Shown here: piece by piece, positions 6,994 through 14,726 of the stretch | Numbering within the stretch: position 1 is the first letter of the stretch | Layout: each line of letters starts with the position of its first letter | DNA from: Bacteroidota bacterium | GTDB taxonomy: Bacteria; Bacteroidota; Bacteroidia; Flavobacteriales; Flavobacteriaceae | NCBI GenBank assembly: GCA_018656255.1 | Contig: JABHYI010000292.1 | Coordinates: forward strand, 1-16,321 | Direction of reading: 5' to 3' | Length of the DNA stretch: 16,321 bases | Made by a program: the position numbers and the translations under genes | Notes under the pieces: model-generated | Seen by the model: the letters and a program-made list of their open reading frames with translations, nothing else | Told to the model about the DNA's origin: nothing | The model's database searches: none

Positions 6994-8373
6994 CTAATTT
7001 GAGTCTAGAATTTCTGCAGCTTTTTTAGCAAAATTTGCTGCTTTTATAGTGTTCCCTTGGCCTGTATATGCAACGGCTAATTGCTCATAAAATTCTTTTT
7101 CTAACTCGGCATTGTCAAATAAATAGTCTAAACCTGTTTCTAGGGCATTGATAGCAGCCTTAAAACCTTGAAGGTTGTTATTGGCTTTAGCGTTTAACAA
7201 ATACAATACCGGCTGGGCGGGGAAGACCTCTAAAGAGCTCGCGCTTAGATTTTTTGCCGCAACAAAGCTGTTAAATTCTAGTTGCAGTAATAAGGTGTTT
7301 TTAAGTAAGCTGAAATTATCTGACTCTACCTCAATTCCCTTTTGATAAAAAGTGAGTGCGAGCTCTTTATTGCCTTTAGAGAGATAGTAATCTGCTATTT
7401 TTTCAAATACCTGGCCGTTGTTATCTTTAGAAAACACCTCAACAATACCCTCAAGCTCTGCTTGGTATTGTGGGTTTTGCTGAACAAAGGTTAAAAAATC
7501 TCCCAAGACCTTGTACTGGCTTTCTTTTTCTATCACTCTTGAGTTAAACACTTTTTTCATGGACGCCATAGCGCCCATGGTGTTGCCTTGGTCTAGGTGG
7601 AATTTATACAGTGCTAAATGCACCAGGGTACTGTTTGGAAACTTGTTTTGCAATTCTAAAGCGGTTTGATACGCTTTTTCTGGATTGCCATTTTCACTAT
7701 ACAAGTAAATAAGGTTTAGGTATTCACGCTCATTTGCAGGATTATTTTTGCGTTTTTTTTCTGCATTGTTAATGGCCCCACGGGTATTGCCTGTTTGTCT
7801 ATAGATTTGCTTTCTCAGAGCAGTTCTATACACACTCTCTCCCCAAGACTCCTCTAATTGTTCAAGCAGTAATAAAGCCTTTTCGTACTGCCTTGTTCTT
7901 TGATATAAATTAGCCAAATCTTCTTTATAATCTTGATCAAACACAATGAGCTTTTTCACCAAAACTATAGCCTTATTGTAATCTCTAGTTAGGTAATAAA
8001 GATCATAGAGGGTTTCTAAAACATCTTGGTTTTCTGGCTCTTGACGCAGTACCTTTTCTAGGTTTATTTCTGCTTGATTGTATTGCTTGAGCTTTATCTG
8101 GTTTTTGGCAAACTCAAAAAACACAATAGCATCTGCCTGGAGGTTTCCACCACTTTCTTTTTGTGCTTTTTCTAGAGCCGTAATTGCTAGTGTATAGTTC
8201 TCTATTGATTTTTGTTTTAAAGCCTCATAAAAGCTTTCTAGAAAAGCATCTGAGACCTCTTGAGGCTCCCCTAGGCCGGTTGTTGCAATTTCTTGAGCAA
8301 CTAGTGCTCTTGGAGCAAAAAAGCCTCCTAGAATCAATAAAACTGTTACTGTGTGTTTAAAATTCAATAGCAA
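6994..8373 (-). CDS. Exported tetratricopeptide-repeat (TPR) protein
   Basis: A 459-residue protein with a likely signal peptide (hydrophobic stretch VTVLLILGGFFAPRALVA, about 9-26, cleavage near A26-Q27) followed by TPR-type helical pairs to the end. Examples are the repeat around YNQAEINLEKVLRQEPENQDV, the next around YNKAIVLVKKLIVFDQDY, then YEKALLLLEQLEE, and a final one in AVAYTGQGNTIKAANFAKKAAEIL. TPRs are protein-binding scaffolds, so a periplasmic or outer-membrane adaptor is likely; the partner is unknown, but tight linkage to the DUF4292 and EnvC-like genes suggests envelope work. The start must be a rare TTG: between the previous stop codon and residue 1 there is no in-frame ATG. 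TTG at 8371-8373 is chosen; TTG at 8365-8367 is also possible. It is 33 bp after the nucleotidyltransferase gene. Confidence 0.85.
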   Translation of the reverse strand: MLLNFKHTVTVLLILGGFFAPRALVAQEIATTGLGEPQEVSDAFLESFYEALKQKSIENYTLAITALEKAQKESGGNLQADAIVFFEFAKNQIKLKQYNQAEINLEKVLRQEPENQDVLETLYDLYYLTRDYNKAIVLVKKLIVFDQDYKEDLANLYQRTRQYEKALLLLEQLEESWGESVYRTALRKQIYRQTGNTRGAINNAEKKRKNNPANEREYLNLIYLYSENGNPEKAYQTALELQNKFPNSTLVHLALYKFHLDQGNTMGAMASMKKVFNSRVIEKESQYKVLGDFLTFVQQNPQYQAELEGIVEVFSKDNNGQVFEKIADYYLSKGNKELALTFYQKGIEVESDNFSLLKNTLLLQLEFNSFVAAKNLSASSLEVFPAQPVLYLLNAKANNNLQGFKAAINALETGLDYLFDNAELEKEFYEQLAVAYTGQGNTIKAANFAKKAAEILDSN

Positions 8374-8391
8374 TGTATTTACACTTTCTGA

Positions 8392-8401
8392 CCCCTTGGG
8401 G
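8392..8401. repeat. 10-bp perfect palindrome CCCCTTGGGG
   Basis: This G/C-rich palindrome stands out in the 33-bp gap between the nucleotidyltransferase stop and the TPR gene's TTG start. With no loop it cannot form a stable hairpin; it could be a protein-binding site, but may be chance. Confidence 0.2.
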
Positions 8402-8406
8402 CAGTA

Positions 8407-9423
8407 TTATTTTAATTGAGAGTAATCTCCAATACTCACATTGGTAAAATCGCCATTAAAATGAGCGTTATTTCCAATCATAGCATTATCTAAAGAAGCA
8501 TTCTCTATAACCGTATTGGTTTGAATGATGCTGTTTTTTATAGTACTATTTTCAATTAAAGTGCCCTTCCCAATTGACACAAAAGGACCAACGGTACTAT
8601 TTTTAAGCACCACGCCCTCCCCAATAAAGCAAGGTTCTATAATAGTAGCGTTGTCTAAAGTAGCGGTTTTCGAAACTAAAGCAGCCCCATCCTCTTGCAA
8701 AAATCCTAACATACGGCGGTTGGTTTGTACCGTAATTTCTTTATTGCCACAATCCATCCACTGCGAAACGGTGCCAGGCTTAAAGACCTTTCCATTATCC
8801 ATCATTCTTTTTATACCATCATTAATTTGGTATTCTCCACCATTAATAATGTTATTATCTAGCACAAACTGGAGCTCTTTTTTAAGCATCCCTACCTCTT
8901 TAAAATAGTAAATCCCAATCACTGCTTGATCACTAACAAAATGCGCGGGCTTTTCTACCAGTTCTATAATTTCTTGGTTTTGATTTAAATTTACAACGCC
9001 ATAGGCTTCTGGATTGTCAACTTTTTTTGTCCAGATTACGGCATCTGCCTGTTTGTCTAGATCAAAATCTGCCCTAATTAATGTGTCTGCATAGGCAATA
9101 ACGGCAGGACCACTAAGTGATGGTTCTGCGCACATAATAGCATGTCCTGTGCCTTTTGGGTCTAGTTGTCTATAAATGGTTGGTTTGGCGCCCAAACTCA
9201 CTGCCAAGCCTTTTAAACTCTCAATTACATCGTCTCCAAACCAGGCAGGATCTCCCAAAATAAAAGCAATTTCTTCTATTTCTGTATTTAAAACTCCAGC
9301 GATATCTGCAATCAAACGATGTACAATAGGTGTTCCTGCAACAGGAATTAATGGTTTTGGCACTGTTAAACTATGAGGACGAAGGCGGCTTCCGCGACCT
9401 GCCATTGGAACTATTATTTTCAT
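8407..9423 (-). CDS. Sugar-phosphate nucleotidyltransferase with left-handed beta-helix tail
   Basis: A 338-residue two-domain enzyme that should activate a sugar-1-phosphate by joining it to a nucleotide, feeding glycan synthesis in the cytoplasm. The N-terminal Rossmann domain (1 to about 235) has the signature IIVPMAGRGSRLRPHS followed by PKPLIPVAGTPI (5-33), then DPKGTGHAI (88-96), the metal-binding AYADTLI (110-116), VVNLNQNQEIIELVEKP (143-159) and IINGGEYQINDGIKRM (192-207). The C-terminal part (about 250-335) consists of hexapeptide repeats of the left-handed beta-helix type (IIEPCFIGEGVVLKNSTVGPFVSIG...), which can drive oligomerisation or carry an acyltransferase site. It resembles RmlA and mannose-1-phosphate guanylyltransferase relatives, but the sugar and nucleotide cannot be assigned. 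It sits 57 bp after dut in the envelope gene run; start ATG at 9421-9423. Confidence 0.9.
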   Translation of the reverse strand: MKIIVPMAGRGSRLRPHSLTVPKPLIPVAGTPIVHRLIADIAGVLNTEIEEIAFILGDPAWFGDDVIESLKGLAVSLGAKPTIYRQLDPKGTGHAIMCAEPSLSGPAVIAYADTLIRADFDLDKQADAVIWTKKVDNPEAYGVVNLNQNQEIIELVEKPAHFVSDQAVIGIYYFKEVGMLKKELQFVLDNNIINGGEYQINDGIKRMMDNGKVFKPGTVSQWMDCGNKEITVQTNRRMLGFLQEDGAALVSKTATLDNATIIEPCFIGEGVVLKNSTVGPFVSIGKGTLIENSTIKNSIIQTNTVIENASLDNAMIGNNAHFNGDFTNVSIGDYSQLK

Positions 9424-9480
9424 CTATATTTTATTTATTACTGTTGTAAAAAACAACGGCTAGGTTTGTTATTTATTTTA

Positions 9481-9915
9481 TTACTTAACTCCTGTACTGC
9501 CAAACCCGCCTTTACCTCTGGCGGTATCACTTAATTGGGATACTTCATGCCACTGAGCCCGCTCATGCTTGGCAAGTACTAATTGTGCAATGCGCTCTCC
9601 ATTTTCTATGGTAAAATCTTCGTTACTAAGGTTTACTAAAATAACACCAACTTCACCTCGGTAATCTGCGTCAATGGTTCCGGGGCTATTTAATACTGTG
9701 ATACCTTTTTTTGCCGCAAGACCACTTCTGGGTCTTACCTGGGCCTCTGTTCCTATTGGTAATTCTAGATATAGTCCTGTCTTTATAATAGCCCGTTGCA
9801 TTGGTTTTAGGACAACTGGCTGATCAATTTGAGCTCTAATGTCCATCCCTGCGCTAGCTATGGTCTCATAACTTGGCAATGCATGGCTTGATTTGTTTAT
9901 AATTTTTACAGTCAT
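9481..9915 (-). CDS. dut: dUTP diphosphatase (trimeric dUTPase)
   Basis: A 144-residue homotrimeric dUTPase that splits dUTP to dUMP and pyrophosphate, keeping uracil out of DNA and supplying dTMP synthesis. All five conserved motifs are present in order: I, AGMDIRA (22-28); II, RPRSGLA (61-67); [19 protein letters not shown] (76-91), with catalytic D82; IV, RIAQLVL (108-114); [11 protein letters not shown] (133-142), the flexible C-terminal arm that closes over the substrate. Length and motif spacing are normal, so it should be active. The ATG at 9913-9915 gives the expected N-terminus. It is placed between a flippase gene (68 bp upstream) and the nucleotidyltransferase gene (57 bp downstream), an unexpected housekeeping enzyme in an envelope gene run. 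Confidence 0.97.
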   Translation of the reverse strand: MTVKIINKSSHALPSYETIASAGMDIRAQIDQPVVLKPMQRAIIKTGLYLELPIGTEAQVRPRSGLAAKKGITVLNSPGTIDADYRGEVGVILVNLSNEDFTIENGERIAQLVLAKHERAQWHEVSQLSDTARGKGGFGSTGVK

Positions 9916-9983
9916 GACTCGTGGTTTGATTTGTATTTATCTACTGTTAATACTTGAGATAATTCTAGAGAAAAAATGACACC

Positions 9984-11444
9984 TTATTTTTTAATGATGC
10001 GTTGTATTTCTTGGCGCTCTAAAAACAATACTAGTAACAAAAATACCAATAATAATACAGTTCCAATCCAAAGGTTTCTCTCAAAAACATAGAATGTTAC
10101 ACCAGCAAAACCAATTGCAATTACAAGGTAAGTACCAATTCGTTTTACGTCATAGGGAACCCTGTAGTATTTCCGCCCAAGAAAGTAAGACAAAAACATC
10201 ATCGCACTGTAAGCTGCAAGAGTTGCAACGGCAGCCCCCATGTAACTTATCTTAGGAATTAATATAAAGTTTAAACCCAGGGTAATACAGGCTCCTATTA
10301 CAGAGATATAAGCTCCGTATCTTGTGCGGTCTGTAACTTTGTACCACACAGATAGATTGTGATAGATCCCTAAACATAAATTAGCAAGTAATATTATTGG
10401 CACAATAGAGAGGGCTACCCAATAGGCTTCATTTTTTATTAAAAGGGCTTTAAAAAAGTCTATATACACAATAACAAATAATAGAATGGCGCTACCACAA
10501 ATGGCAAAATATTTGGTGATTGAGGCATAGGTGTCTTTCGCATTTGCCTTATTGGCGTGATTAAAGAAAAAAGGCTCTATACCAAGTCTAAAGGCTGTGG
10601 CAAATAGCGTCATAAAAACACCCAATTTATAACAGGCTGCATACACACCTACCTCATTGGCTGCAATATCTTGAGGTAATAAATAATTGAGCAAAATTTT
10701 ATCAAAAGCTTCGTTTATAGAAAAGGCAACTCCGGCAATGAGCACGGGAAATGAATACCTAAGCATCTTTTTCCAGATAGAGACGCTGAAATGAAATCCA
10801 ATTTTAAAGTACACCCCAAGGAGCAACAATAGGGTAGCCCCACTTGCTATTACATTAGATATAAAAACATATACTACAGTATTATCTTGGGTATACAAAG
10901 AGTGCCAAAATGCATTAGGGTCATTCCTGGCAAGCAAGGGTAAGGCTAGTAAAAAAAACAAGTTACACCCTAAATTTATACATACGTTTATGATTTTTAT
11001 TAGCGCGTACTTTAGTGGTTTTTCATTGGCTCTAAACCACACAAAAGGAATAATAACAAGCGCATCTAGCAGTAAAATTAAAAGTGCGTAGGTTACAAAT
11101 TGAGTTTTAAAATCAATGAAGTTTGCCAGTTGTTCACGAAACAAAAAAGCCACTAGAAAAAAAGAAAGTGACGAAATCCCTACAGACACTAAGGCAGTAG
11201 ATTGCACCGTTTTTTTTTGAGAAGGGACTTTGTTTATAAACCTAAAAAAAGCAGTCTCCATGCCATAACTTAATACCACATTTCCTAAAATAATATAAGA
11301 CATTAAAGTAGCATAAAGACCAAAATCTGAAGGCTTTAGTACGCTAGTATACAAGGGCACTAATACAATAGCCAAGGCTCGGGGCAACACCGTTGCCAGA
11401 CCGTAAATAAATGTTTGTTGAAATAGTTTTTTGAAAATACGCAA
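9984..11444 (-). CDS. Wzx-like oligosaccharide flippase (MOP/MVF superfamily)
   Basis: A 486-residue integral membrane protein of the polysaccharide-export flippase group, which moves lipid-linked oligosaccharide across the inner membrane. The N-terminal segment FIYGLATVLPRALAIVLVPLYTSVLKPSDFGLYATLMSY (12-50) is typical, and about 12-14 hydrophobic helices run to the C-terminus, ending in a basic tail (LERQEIQRIIKK). The cargo is unknown: O-antigen, capsule or another glycan carrier. The start is a TTG at 11442-11444; an in-frame stop lies five codons upstream and no ATG occurs until residue 48, past the conserved N-terminus. It is separated from atpG by a strong terminator and has its own candidate promoter at 11476-11506, so it probably begins the six-gene run that ends with the EnvC-like gene. 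Confidence 0.9.
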   Translation of the reverse strand: MRIFKKLFQQTFIYGLATVLPRALAIVLVPLYTSVLKPSDFGLYATLMSYIILGNVVLSYGMETAFFRFINKVPSQKKTVQSTALVSVGISSLSFFLVAFLFREQLANFIDFKTQFVTYALLILLLDALVIIPFVWFRANEKPLKYALIKIINVCINLGCNLFFLLALPLLARNDPNAFWHSLYTQDNTVVYVFISNVIASGATLLLLLGVYFKIGFHFSVSIWKKMLRYSFPVLIAGVAFSINEAFDKILLNYLLPQDIAANEVGVYAACYKLGVFMTLFATAFRLGIEPFFFNHANKANAKDTYASITKYFAICGSAILLFVIVYIDFFKALLIKNEAYWVALSIVPIILLANLCLGIYHNLSVWYKVTDRTRYGAYISVIGACITLGLNFILIPKISYMGAAVATLAAYSAMMFLSYFLGRKYYRVPYDVKRIGTYLVIAIGFAGVTFYVFERNLWIGTVLLLVFLLLVLFLERQEIQRIIKK

Positions 11445-11475
11445 TACACTAAATGTTTACCAGCATAAAGGTAGC

Positions 11476-11506
11476 CAAATTAATTGTTGTGATGCCCTAC
11501 CGCAAA
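11476..11506 (-). promoter_or_regulatory. Candidate promoter of the flippase-dut-envelope operon
   Basis: On the minus strand, TTTG (11503-11506) is followed after 19 bases by TTAATTTG (11476-11483). This fits the Bacteroidota pattern of a -33 TTTG, a 17-23 base spacer and a -7 TAnnTTTG, with one mismatch (T for A at position 2). Transcription would start near 11470, about 25 bases before the TTG start codon. It lies just downstream of the atp terminator, where a new promoter is needed. Confidence 0.5.
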
Positions 11507-11532
11507 CAACCTTTATACACCAATAATAAACT

Positions 11533-11565
11533 AAAAAAGTCTGTTGCGGTATTTCGCAACAGACT
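11533..11565 (-). terminator. Rho-independent terminator of the atp operon
   Basis: An exact 11-bp inverted repeat, AGTCTGTTGCG (11538-11548) and CGCAACAGACT (11555-11565), with a 6-base loop. Read on the minus strand it is followed by a run of six T (11533-11538, the first pairing in the stem). It begins 24 bases after the atpG stop codon and so ends the ATP synthase transcript. In the other direction there is no T-run, so it acts one way. Confidence 0.93.
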
Positions 11566-11589
11566 CCTTAAATATATGCTGTGTTACTA

Positions 11590-12453
11590 TTATCCAGCCA
11601 ATGCTTCTGCACCACCAACAATTTCTAAAATTTCATTGGTAATGGCTGCTTGACGTGCTTTGTTGTATTGCAGCTTAAGGGCATCACGCATCTCTGTTGC
11701 GTTGTCTGTTGCTTTGTGCATGGCTGTCATTCTAGCTCCGTGCTCACTGGCAACACTATCTCTTATAGCTTTAAATAATTGTGTTTTTAAACTCTTTGGG
11801 ATCAATCCTTCAACAATCTCCGGTTTTGTAGGCTCAAAAATATAATCTACAGCGTTGGTCGTCTGAGTTTGCTCTGCAGGTAAGATTGGCAAAAATTGTT
11901 CTTTCATAACAATTTGTGTCGCTGCATTTTTGAAGTGATTATACACTAAAACAATCTTATCATAAGCGCCTTGATCGTATTTTTCCATTAGCATTTCTGC
12001 AATCACTGAAGAAGCTTTGAAGTTTAAATCATCATAGATGGCTCCGTTAAATTCTATAACATTCCCGTCTTTACTGATGATGTCGTTCCCTTTTTTACCA
12101 ACGGTCACAAAATCTACCTGCTTGCCAGCATAGGTCTCATCTTTAAGTGCCTTGCTTGCTTTAATAATGTTGGTGTTAAAAGCACCTGCCAACCCACGGT
12201 TTGAAGTAATAGCAACCACCAATACTTTATTTACCTCACGCTGCTGAGCAAAACTACTACCACTATCAGCGTCTAGCGTTGCACTTAGGTTTTGTAATAA
12301 CTCCGTTAATTTCTCAGAATAGGGACGCATTGCTGTAATAGCGTCTTGCGCTTTTTTTAATTTTGCAGCAGAGACCATTTTCATGGCACTAGTAATCTGC
12401 ATGGTTGATCCAACCGATGCTATTCTGTTTCTAATTTCTTTTAAGTTTGCCAT
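11590..12453 (-). CDS. atpG: F-type ATP synthase subunit gamma
   Basis: A 287-residue central-shaft subunit of F1, which turns inside the alpha3-beta3 ring to couple proton flow to ATP synthesis. The N-terminal helix MANLKEIRNRIASVGSTMQITSAMKMVSAAKLKKAQ and the C-terminal helix ARQAAITNEILEIVGGAEAL are near-signature segments that form the coiled-coil shaft; the middle (about 75-200) is the Rossmann-like foot (VAITSNRGLAGAFN). Length is typical. The ATG at 12451-12453 is used. It is last in the operon, 76 bp after atpA, with a terminator 24 bases after its stop. A 15-base palindrome (12462-12476) lies just before its start and a hairpin (12492-12520) lies further upstream. Confidence 0.97.
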   Translation of the reverse strand: MANLKEIRNRIASVGSTMQITSAMKMVSAAKLKKAQDAITAMRPYSEKLTELLQNLSATLDADSGSSFAQQREVNKVLVVAITSNRGLAGAFNTNIIKASKALKDETYAGKQVDFVTVGKKGNDIISKDGNVIEFNGAIYDDLNFKASSVIAEMLMEKYDQGAYDKIVLVYNHFKNAATQIVMKEQFLPILPAEQTQTTNAVDYIFEPTKPEIVEGLIPKSLKTQLFKAIRDSVASEHGARMTAMHKATDNATEMRDALKLQYNKARQAAITNEILEIVGGAEALAG

Positions 12454-12461
12454 TTTTTTAA

Positions 12462-12476
12462 GTTATTATTAATAAC
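12462..12476 (-). repeat. 15-base palindrome before the atpG start
   Basis: GTTATTA, one central T, then TAATAAC: 7-bp arms with a 1-base centre, ending 8 bases upstream of the atpG ATG. A 1-base loop is too tight, so an RNA hairpin would have about 6 bp and 3 loop bases. It could slow ribosome entry at atpG or be a binding site; A/T-only interior pairs make it weak. Confidence 0.3.
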
Positions 12477-12491
12477 AGGTAGGCTTAATAC

Positions 12492-12520
12492 TCTTTTACC
12501 CCCAAAAGGGAGGTAAAAGA
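12492..12520 (-). ncRNA. Intercistronic RNA hairpin between atpA and atpG
   Basis: TCTTTTACC (12492-12500) pairs with GGTAAAAGA (12512-12520), and CCC (12501-12503) with GGG (12508-12510), around an AAAA loop with one bulged base at 12511. That is 12 bp in total. On the atp transcript it begins 9 bases after the atpA stop codon. No T-run follows, so it is not a classic terminator; a 3' stabiliser of the upstream mRNA or a processing signal is more likely. Confidence 0.6.
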
Positions 12521-12529
12521 ATATAAAAT

Positions 12530-14110
12530 TTATGCTCTGTATTTTGCAGATAAATCTGCAGCTACGCTTGTAAGAGTTGAGATTACCTCATCTGTTAATT
12601 TTCCAGATTTTAATGTATCTAACATGCCTCTATGTTTTGCATTTAAAAGCTCAATGTAATCTCTTTCAAACTCTTTTACTTTCTCTACAGGTACATCACG
12701 CAGCAAGTTCTTAGAACCTGCATAGATAATTGCAATTTGATCTTCTACCGTAAAAGGTGTGTTTTCATTTTGCTTTAATATCTCTACGTTACGCTTTCCT
12801 TTTTCAATTACGTTTAGCGTTGCTGCATCCAGGTCTGAACCAAACTTAGCAAATGCTTCTAGTTCACGATACGCAGCTTGATCAAGCTTTAATGTACCAG
12901 ATACTTTCTTCATAGATTTAATCTGCGCGTTACCACCTACACGAGATACCGAGATACCTACGTTAATAGCTGGACGTACCCCAGAGTTAAACAAATCTCC
13001 ATCTAAGAAGATTTGTCCATCTGTAATTGAAATTACATTGGTTGGTATATAGGCAGATACATCACCTGCTTGTGTTTCAATAATTGGTAGGGCAGTTAAA
13101 GAACCTCCACCTTTTACAATACCTTTTAATGATTCTGGAAGATCATTCATCTCTGAAGCAATCTTGTCATCATTAATTACTTTGGCAGCACGTTCTAATA
13201 ATCTTGAGTGTAAGAAAAATACATCTCCAGGATATGCCTCACGTCCCGGTGGGCGACGAAGTAGTAATGATACCTCACGGTATGCAACAGCTTGTTTAGA
13301 TAAATCATCAAACACAATTAGTGCAGGACGACCTGTATCTCTAAAGTACTCGCCAATTGCAGCTCCTGCGAATGGTGCGTATACTTGCATTGGAGCTGGA
13401 TCACTTGCGTTTGCAGCAACAATGGTTGTGTAGGCTAAAGCTCCTGCTTCATCTAACACCTTTGCAATGTTTGCAACCGTTGATGCTTTTTGACCAATGG
13501 CTACATATATACAGAATACTGGCTGGCCAGCATCGTAAAATTCTTTTTGGTTTAGGATCGTGTCAATACAAACAGTAGACTTCCCTGTTTGACGGTCACC
13601 AATTACCAACTCACGCTGTCCTCTTCCAACTGGAATCATTGCGTCAATTGATTTTATCCCTGTTTGTAATGGCTCTGTTACAGGCTCACGGAAGATAACC
13701 CCTGGCGCTTTACGCTCTAGTGGCATCTCATATGTTTTACCCTCGATAGGTCCTTTACCATCTATAGGCTCACCTAGTGTGTTTACTACACGACCAACAA
13801 CACCTTCACCTACGTTTATAGAGGCAATACGTTGTGTTCGTTTTACGGTAGCTCCTTCAGAAACTCCTCTAGAGGGTCCCAGTAGTACAACCCCTACGTT
13901 ATCTTCTTCAAGATTCAAAACAATACCTTCCATACCGTTTTCAAAGGCTACTAATTCACCGTATTGAACATTTGTAAGCCCGTACACACGTGCAATACCA
14001 TCACCTACAGTTAATACAGTTCCTACCTCATCAAGTGAAGCGCTTGCCTGAAAACCGGTAAGCTGTTGTTTTAAGATTGCTGAAACTTCAGCTGGTTTAA
14101 CTTCTGCCAT
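12530..14110 (-). CDS. atpA: F-type ATP synthase subunit alpha
   Basis: A 526-residue non-catalytic nucleotide-binding subunit of F1, three copies per enzyme. It has the N-terminal beta-barrel (about 25-95), the Walker A loop GDRQTGKS (171-178), the Walker B strand with [15 protein letters not shown] (264-278), and the family signature region with [27 protein letters not shown] (282-308). The ending of the nucleotide domain, [16 protein letters not shown], and the helical C-terminal domain follow. These features place it as alpha rather than beta (Q175 before GKS, no catalytic Glu pattern). Length is slightly above the common 500-515 residues. The ATG at 14108-14110 is used, with a small hairpin and a 20-bp palindrome in the 68-bp gap upstream. 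Confidence 0.98.
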   Translation of the reverse strand: MAEVKPAEVSAILKQQLTGFQASASLDEVGTVLTVGDGIARVYGLTNVQYGELVAFENGMEGIVLNLEEDNVGVVLLGPSRGVSEGATVKRTQRIASINVGEGVVGRVVNTLGEPIDGKGPIEGKTYEMPLERKAPGVIFREPVTEPLQTGIKSIDAMIPVGRGQRELVIGDRQTGKSTVCIDTILNQKEFYDAGQPVFCIYVAIGQKASTVANIAKVLDEAGALAYTTIVAANASDPAPMQVYAPFAGAAIGEYFRDTGRPALIVFDDLSKQAVAYREVSLLLRRPPGREAYPGDVFFLHSRLLERAAKVINDDKIASEMNDLPESLKGIVKGGGSLTALPIIETQAGDVSAYIPTNVISITDGQIFLDGDLFNSGVRPAINVGISVSRVGGNAQIKSMKKVSGTLKLDQAAYRELEAFAKFGSDLDAATLNVIEKGKRNVEILKQNENTPFTVEDQIAIIYAGSKNLLRDVPVEKVKEFERDYIELLNAKHRGMLDTLKSGKLTDEVISTLTSVAADLSAKYRA

Positions 14111-14125
14111 TTTTATTTAGATTTT

Positions 14126-14145
14126 ACCCTTTAATCTCTAAGGGT
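14126..14145 (-). repeat. Small hairpin just before the atpA start
   Basis: ACCCTT (14126-14131) and AAGGGT (14140-14145) form a 6-bp stem with an 8-base loop, ending 15 bases upstream of the atpA ATG. A similar ACCCT...AGGGT pair occurs before atpE at 15605-15629. It is possibly an element in the translation start region. Confidence 0.35.
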
Positions 14146-14147
14146 GA

Positions 14148-14167
14148 CTTCAGAAAATTTTCTGAAG
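14148..14167. repeat. Perfect 20-bp palindrome between atpH and atpA
   Basis: CTTCAGAAAA followed directly by TTTTCTGAAG: an exact 10+10 palindrome with no spacer. It begins about 11 bases after the atpH stop codon on the transcript. As RNA it would give CUUCAG/CUGAAG pairs closed by A-U pairs and a small loop; as DNA it could bind a dimeric protein. By simple counting such a palindrome should occur by chance only about once in 60 such windows, somewhat more often in A/T-rich DNA. Confidence 0.55.
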
Positions 14168-14178
14168 GCGTTAAAAAA

Positions 14179-14718
14179 TTATAATGATTTACTAAATTCT
14201 CTTTTTAAATTTCCTAATTGGTTTGCGATACTTGCGTTGTATTGCAAATCTCCAACACGGAGTATAAAACCACCTATGATACTCTCATCGATAGTATTGT
14301 TGATAGTGACGTTTTCACTACCTGTCATTTGTTTTACCTTACTAAGTACGTTGGCCTCAATCTCTGGTGTAATTGCAACTGCTGTTATTACGGTTGCTAC
14401 TTTTACGCCTTTAGAGTTGTTATAAAGATCTACATACGCCAGTGCAACGCCACCCAAAAGGTTGATGCGTTTATTACTGGTTAGGATTTGAATAAGTCCT
14501 TTGGTTACATCACTGTTTTTTTCAAAGATTTGTATCAAAGCCTGTTTTTTGTCTTCTGCTTTAACCACAGGGCTTTGTAATACAACACGTAGCTCTTTAC
14601 TTCCCGCTAGGGTTTCTTGTATAGATTTCATGTCACCAAAAACAACCTCACTAATATTAGCGTGGTTGGCTTGATCTAAAACTGCTTTTGCGTATCTTAT
14701 TGCTGCTCTGCTGCTCAT
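14179..14718 (-). CDS. atpH: F-type ATP synthase subunit delta
   Basis: A 179-residue stator subunit (OSCP family) that fixes the top of the alpha3-beta3 hexamer to the b-subunit stalk. The N-terminal helical domain begins AAIRYAKAVLDQA (5-17), the standard start of this family, and the C-terminal signature is clear: TINNTIDESIIGGFILRVGDLQYNASIANQLGNLK (138-172). The usual aspartate in 'xxxDxSI' is asparagine here (N161), a mild deviation. The length is normal. It starts 8 bp after the atpF stop and is probably translationally coupled to it. The ATG at 14716-14718 places the first conserved helix at residue 5. Confidence 0.95.
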   Translation of the reverse strand: MSSRAAIRYAKAVLDQANHANISEVVFGDMKSIQETLAGSKELRVVLQSPVVKAEDKKQALIQIFEKNSDVTKGLIQILTSNKRINLLGGVALAYVDLYNNSKGVKVATVITAVAITPEIEANVLSKVKQMTGSENVTINNTIDESIIGGFILRVGDLQYNASIANQLGNLKREFSKSL

Positions 14719-14726
14719 CGTGCTTG

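Noticed and set aside
9443-9457. GTTGT-AAAAA-ACAAC inverted repeat in the dut-nucleotidyltransferase gap
   Set aside because: Only 5 bp of stem, extending poorly on the transcribed strand; within chance for A/T-rich gaps.
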